Origin: Desulfuromonadales bacterium
GTDB lineage: Bacteria > Desulfobacterota > Desulfuromonadia > Desulfuromonadales > BM103
DNA: 7,429 nucleotides
Reading direction: 5' to 3'
Assembly (NCBI GenBank): GCA_030630015.1
Contig: DAOVNV010000122.1
Coordinates: 1 to 7,429 of the forward strand
The translations under genes and the position numbers were made by a program. Under the pieces are notes generated by a model. It was not told the origin of the DNA. It did no database searches and worked only from the letters and a program-made list of their open reading frames with translations. Positions within the stretch are counted from its first letter, which is position 1, and each line of letters begins with the position of its first letter. This document shows, piece after piece, positions 5,801 to 7,429 of the stretch.

Positions 5801-7285
5801 ATGGAAAACCCGAGTGACCTGATAGCCCAGCGATGGGCCAAGATTGATGATTTGCGCAACCAGGGAATCAACCCTTTTGCGAATGATTTCCGTGTCGACA
5901 GTACTGCCGGCGAGATCGTCGAAAAACATGCCGATGATGATGCTGAACAACTTGAAACATTATCAGCCAACTATGCAATTGCCGGGCGGATTATGGCCAA
6001 ACGGGATTTCGGTAAGGCCGCCTTTATCCAGGTTCAGGATCGTACCGGACGCATCCAGGCTTATGTCGCGAAGAAGCAGGTGGGGGATGAAGGTTTCGCG
6101 CTGTTCGGCAAGCTGGATGTTGGAGATATCGTTGGTTTGACGGGAACGACCTTCAGGACCAAAACAGGCGAACTTTCGCTGCGCGCCGAAACGCTCAGAG
6201 TTCTGACCAAATCGGTTTTGCCGCTGCCGGAAAAATGGCATGGCTTGACGGATGTGGAAACCCGTTACCGGCAACGTTACCTGGACCTGATCGTCAATCC
6301 GGATGTTCGCGAAATCTTCCAGAAACGCAGCCGGATCATTACACTGATGCGCGATTTCATGGTCTCTCGCAGCTTCCTCGAGGTCGAAACCCCGATGATG
6401 CAGCAGATCGCAGGCGGGGCGACCGCCAAGCCGTTCGTGACGCACCACAACACCTTGAAGATGGACCTGTTCCTGCGTATTGCGCCTGAACTTTATCTGA
6501 AAAGGCTCGTGGTCGGCGGCTTCGAAAGGGTTTTCGAGATCAATCGCAATTTCCGGAATGAGGGCATCTCGATCCAGCATAACCCCGAATTCACCATGAT
6601 AGAGTTTTACCAGGCTTATGCCACCTACGAGGATCTGATGGATCTGACCGAGGAGATGATCTGCCATATTGCCGAGCAGGTGGTCGGCAGTCTGCAGTTC
6701 CCCTACGGTGATCGGGAGGTTGATCTGAGCCGCCCCTGGCAGCGCCTGACGGTACGCGAGGCTGTCCTGAAATATGGGGAGATCGACGCAGCGGACGTCG
6801 ATGATCGTGAGCGTCTGCTGGCATATTCCGACCGGCTCGGCCTGGAACTGGACAGGAACATCGGTTACGGCAAGCTTTTGACCGAGGTTTTTGACGAAGT
6901 GGCTGAGCCTGAACTCTGGCAGCCGACCTTTATTACCCAGTATCCGACTGAAGTGTCACCCTTGTCTCGCAAGAATGATCAGGATCCATCAGTTGTTGAC
7001 CGTTTCGAGCTGTTTGTCGTTGGACGCGAGCTGGCCAACGCTTTTTCCGAGTTGAACGACCCTGCCGACCAGCGCGATCGTTTCGTTGGGCAGCTCGCCG
7101 AAAAAGAGGCGGGCGACGAGGAAGCGCATGCCATGGACGAAGACTACATCCGCGCCCTGGAATACGGCCTGCCGCCGACTGCCGGCGAAGGTATCGGCAT
7201 CGATCGCCTGGTCATGCTGCTGACCAACTCAGCATCGATCCGCGACGTCATCCTCTTCCCGCAACTGCGCTCGGAAGCAAAATAA
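5801..7285 (+). CDS. lysS: Lysyl-tRNA synthetase, class II
   Basis: Charges tRNA-Lys with lysine in the cytoplasm using ATP. The protein is 494 aa, within the usual bacterial range of about 490-510. An N-terminal OB-fold anticodon-binding domain covers about 55-145, with AGRIMAKRDFGKAAFIQVQD and RTGRIQAYV. Class II catalytic motifs follow: motif 1 near 185-200 (SRSFLEVETPMM), motif 2 at 248-270 (FRNEGISIQHNPEFTMIEFY, with the ATP-contacting R252 and E254) and motif 3 at 460-490 (GEGIGIDRL with R469, then DVILFPQLR). IAGGATAKPFVTHHN (203-217), RIAPELYLKR (226-235) and ELANAFSELNDP (410-421) are typical LysRS segments. It lies 174 nt after prfB on the same strand. No convincing promoter of its own was found, so read-through from prfB is likely. 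I see no missing residues or truncation. Confidence 0.98.
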   Translation: MENPSDLIAQRWAKIDDLRNQGINPFANDFRVDSTAGEIVEKHADDDAEQLETLSANYAIAGRIMAKRDFGKAAFIQVQDRTGRIQAYVAKKQVGDEGFALFGKLDVGDIVGLTGTTFRTKTGELSLRAETLRVLTKSVLPLPEKWHGLTDVETRYRQRYLDLIVNPDVREIFQKRSRIITLMRDFMVSRSFLEVETPMMQQIAGGATAKPFVTHHNTLKMDLFLRIAPELYLKRLVVGGFERVFEINRNFRNEGISIQHNPEFTMIEFYQAYATYEDLMDLTEEMICHIAEQVVGSLQFPYGDREVDLSRPWQRLTVREAVLKYGEIDAADVDDRERLLAYSDRLGLELDRNIGYGKLLTEVFDEVAEPELWQPTFITQYPTEVSPLSRKNDQDPSVVDRFELFVVGRELANAFSELNDPADQRDRFVGQLAEKEAGDEEAHAMDEDYIRALEYGLPPTAGEGIGIDRLVMLLTNSASIRDVILFPQLRSEAK

Positions 7286-7292
7286 AGGCAGG

Positions 7293-7320
7293 GGCGAGCG
7301 GCGAGTGGCTAGGGGCGAGA
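7293..7320 (+). repeat. Degenerate 7-bp-period tandem repeat, array E
   Basis: Four consecutive units: GGCGAGC (7293), GGCGAGT (7300), GGCTAGG (7307) and GGCGAGA (7314). It begins 7 nt after the lysS stop codon, much as arrays A and C hug the stops of lnt and prfB. Confidence 0.75.
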
Positions 7321-7429
7321 AATATCGAAATCAATAAAATTGAATGAAAATGTGTAACTATTCAGCATCTCAGTGAGGGCATGTGGTCTACAGCCATTGC
7401 CTGCGTCCAATGTTGTCACTTAACTTCCC
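7321..7429. other. Unassigned AT-rich 3' flank
   Basis: About 110 nt that hold no gene I can identify. The first ~40 nt are A/T-rich, then composition becomes mixed. An ATG at 7381 opens a frame to the window edge (MWSTAIACVQCCHLTS). On the minus strand a frame enters from the edge and stops at 7388-7390, ending GKLSDNIGRRQWL. Neither is recognisable. The usual next genes in related genomes (for example lolC/lolD) have not begun here. Confidence 0.3.

Overview
The window looks like a chromosomal housekeeping segment of a Gram-negative deltaproteobacterium, most likely in or near the Desulfuromonadia (Geobacter/Desulfuromonas/Pelobacter relatives). This is an inference from three points. A 7TM-HD phosphodiesterase of the PgpH/YqfF type sits just before ybeY. 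A complete lnt gene implies triacylated lipoproteins and an outer membrane. prfB is followed directly by lysS. Base composition is moderately GC-rich and even across the genes. All six genes are on the + strand.

Region 1 (1-4333) is a tight operon: pgpH (5' end outside the window), ybeY, corC/ybeX and lnt. pgpH and ybeY overlap by about 104 nt. corC starts 19 nt after ybeY, at a TTG. lnt starts 3 nt after corC. This is the E. coli order ybeZ(phoH)-ybeY-ybeX-lnt with a cyclic-dinucleotide phosphodiesterase gene in front of ybeY. It groups nucleotide second-messenger turnover, rRNA/ribosome maintenance, a CBS-domain CorC protein and lipoprotein maturation.

Region 2 (4334-4536) is an intergenic stretch holding several period-7 degenerate repeats in both orientations. 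These can form hairpins followed by a T-run, a possible terminator. A well-formed sigma70-type promoter with a perfect TATAAT then drives prfB.

Region 3 (4537-5626) is prfB (release factor 2). It has the textbook autoregulatory +1 programmed frameshift: an internal Shine-Dalgarno, then CTT TGA C. The protein must be assembled from two frames.

Region 4 (5627-5800) carries a second heptamer array, a REP-like GGGACTGTCCC inverted repeat and a reverse-oriented heptamer array. Region 5 (5801-7285) is lysS. Region 6 (7286-7429) begins with another heptamer array and then AT-rich sequence without a recognisable gene.

The coding content is ordinary and well understood. I see no new multi-gene system. 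The least explained signal is the family of 7-bp-period repeats present in every spacer longer than 20 nt, one of which supplies the lnt stop codon. Two of the arrays differ by exactly one 7-nt unit.
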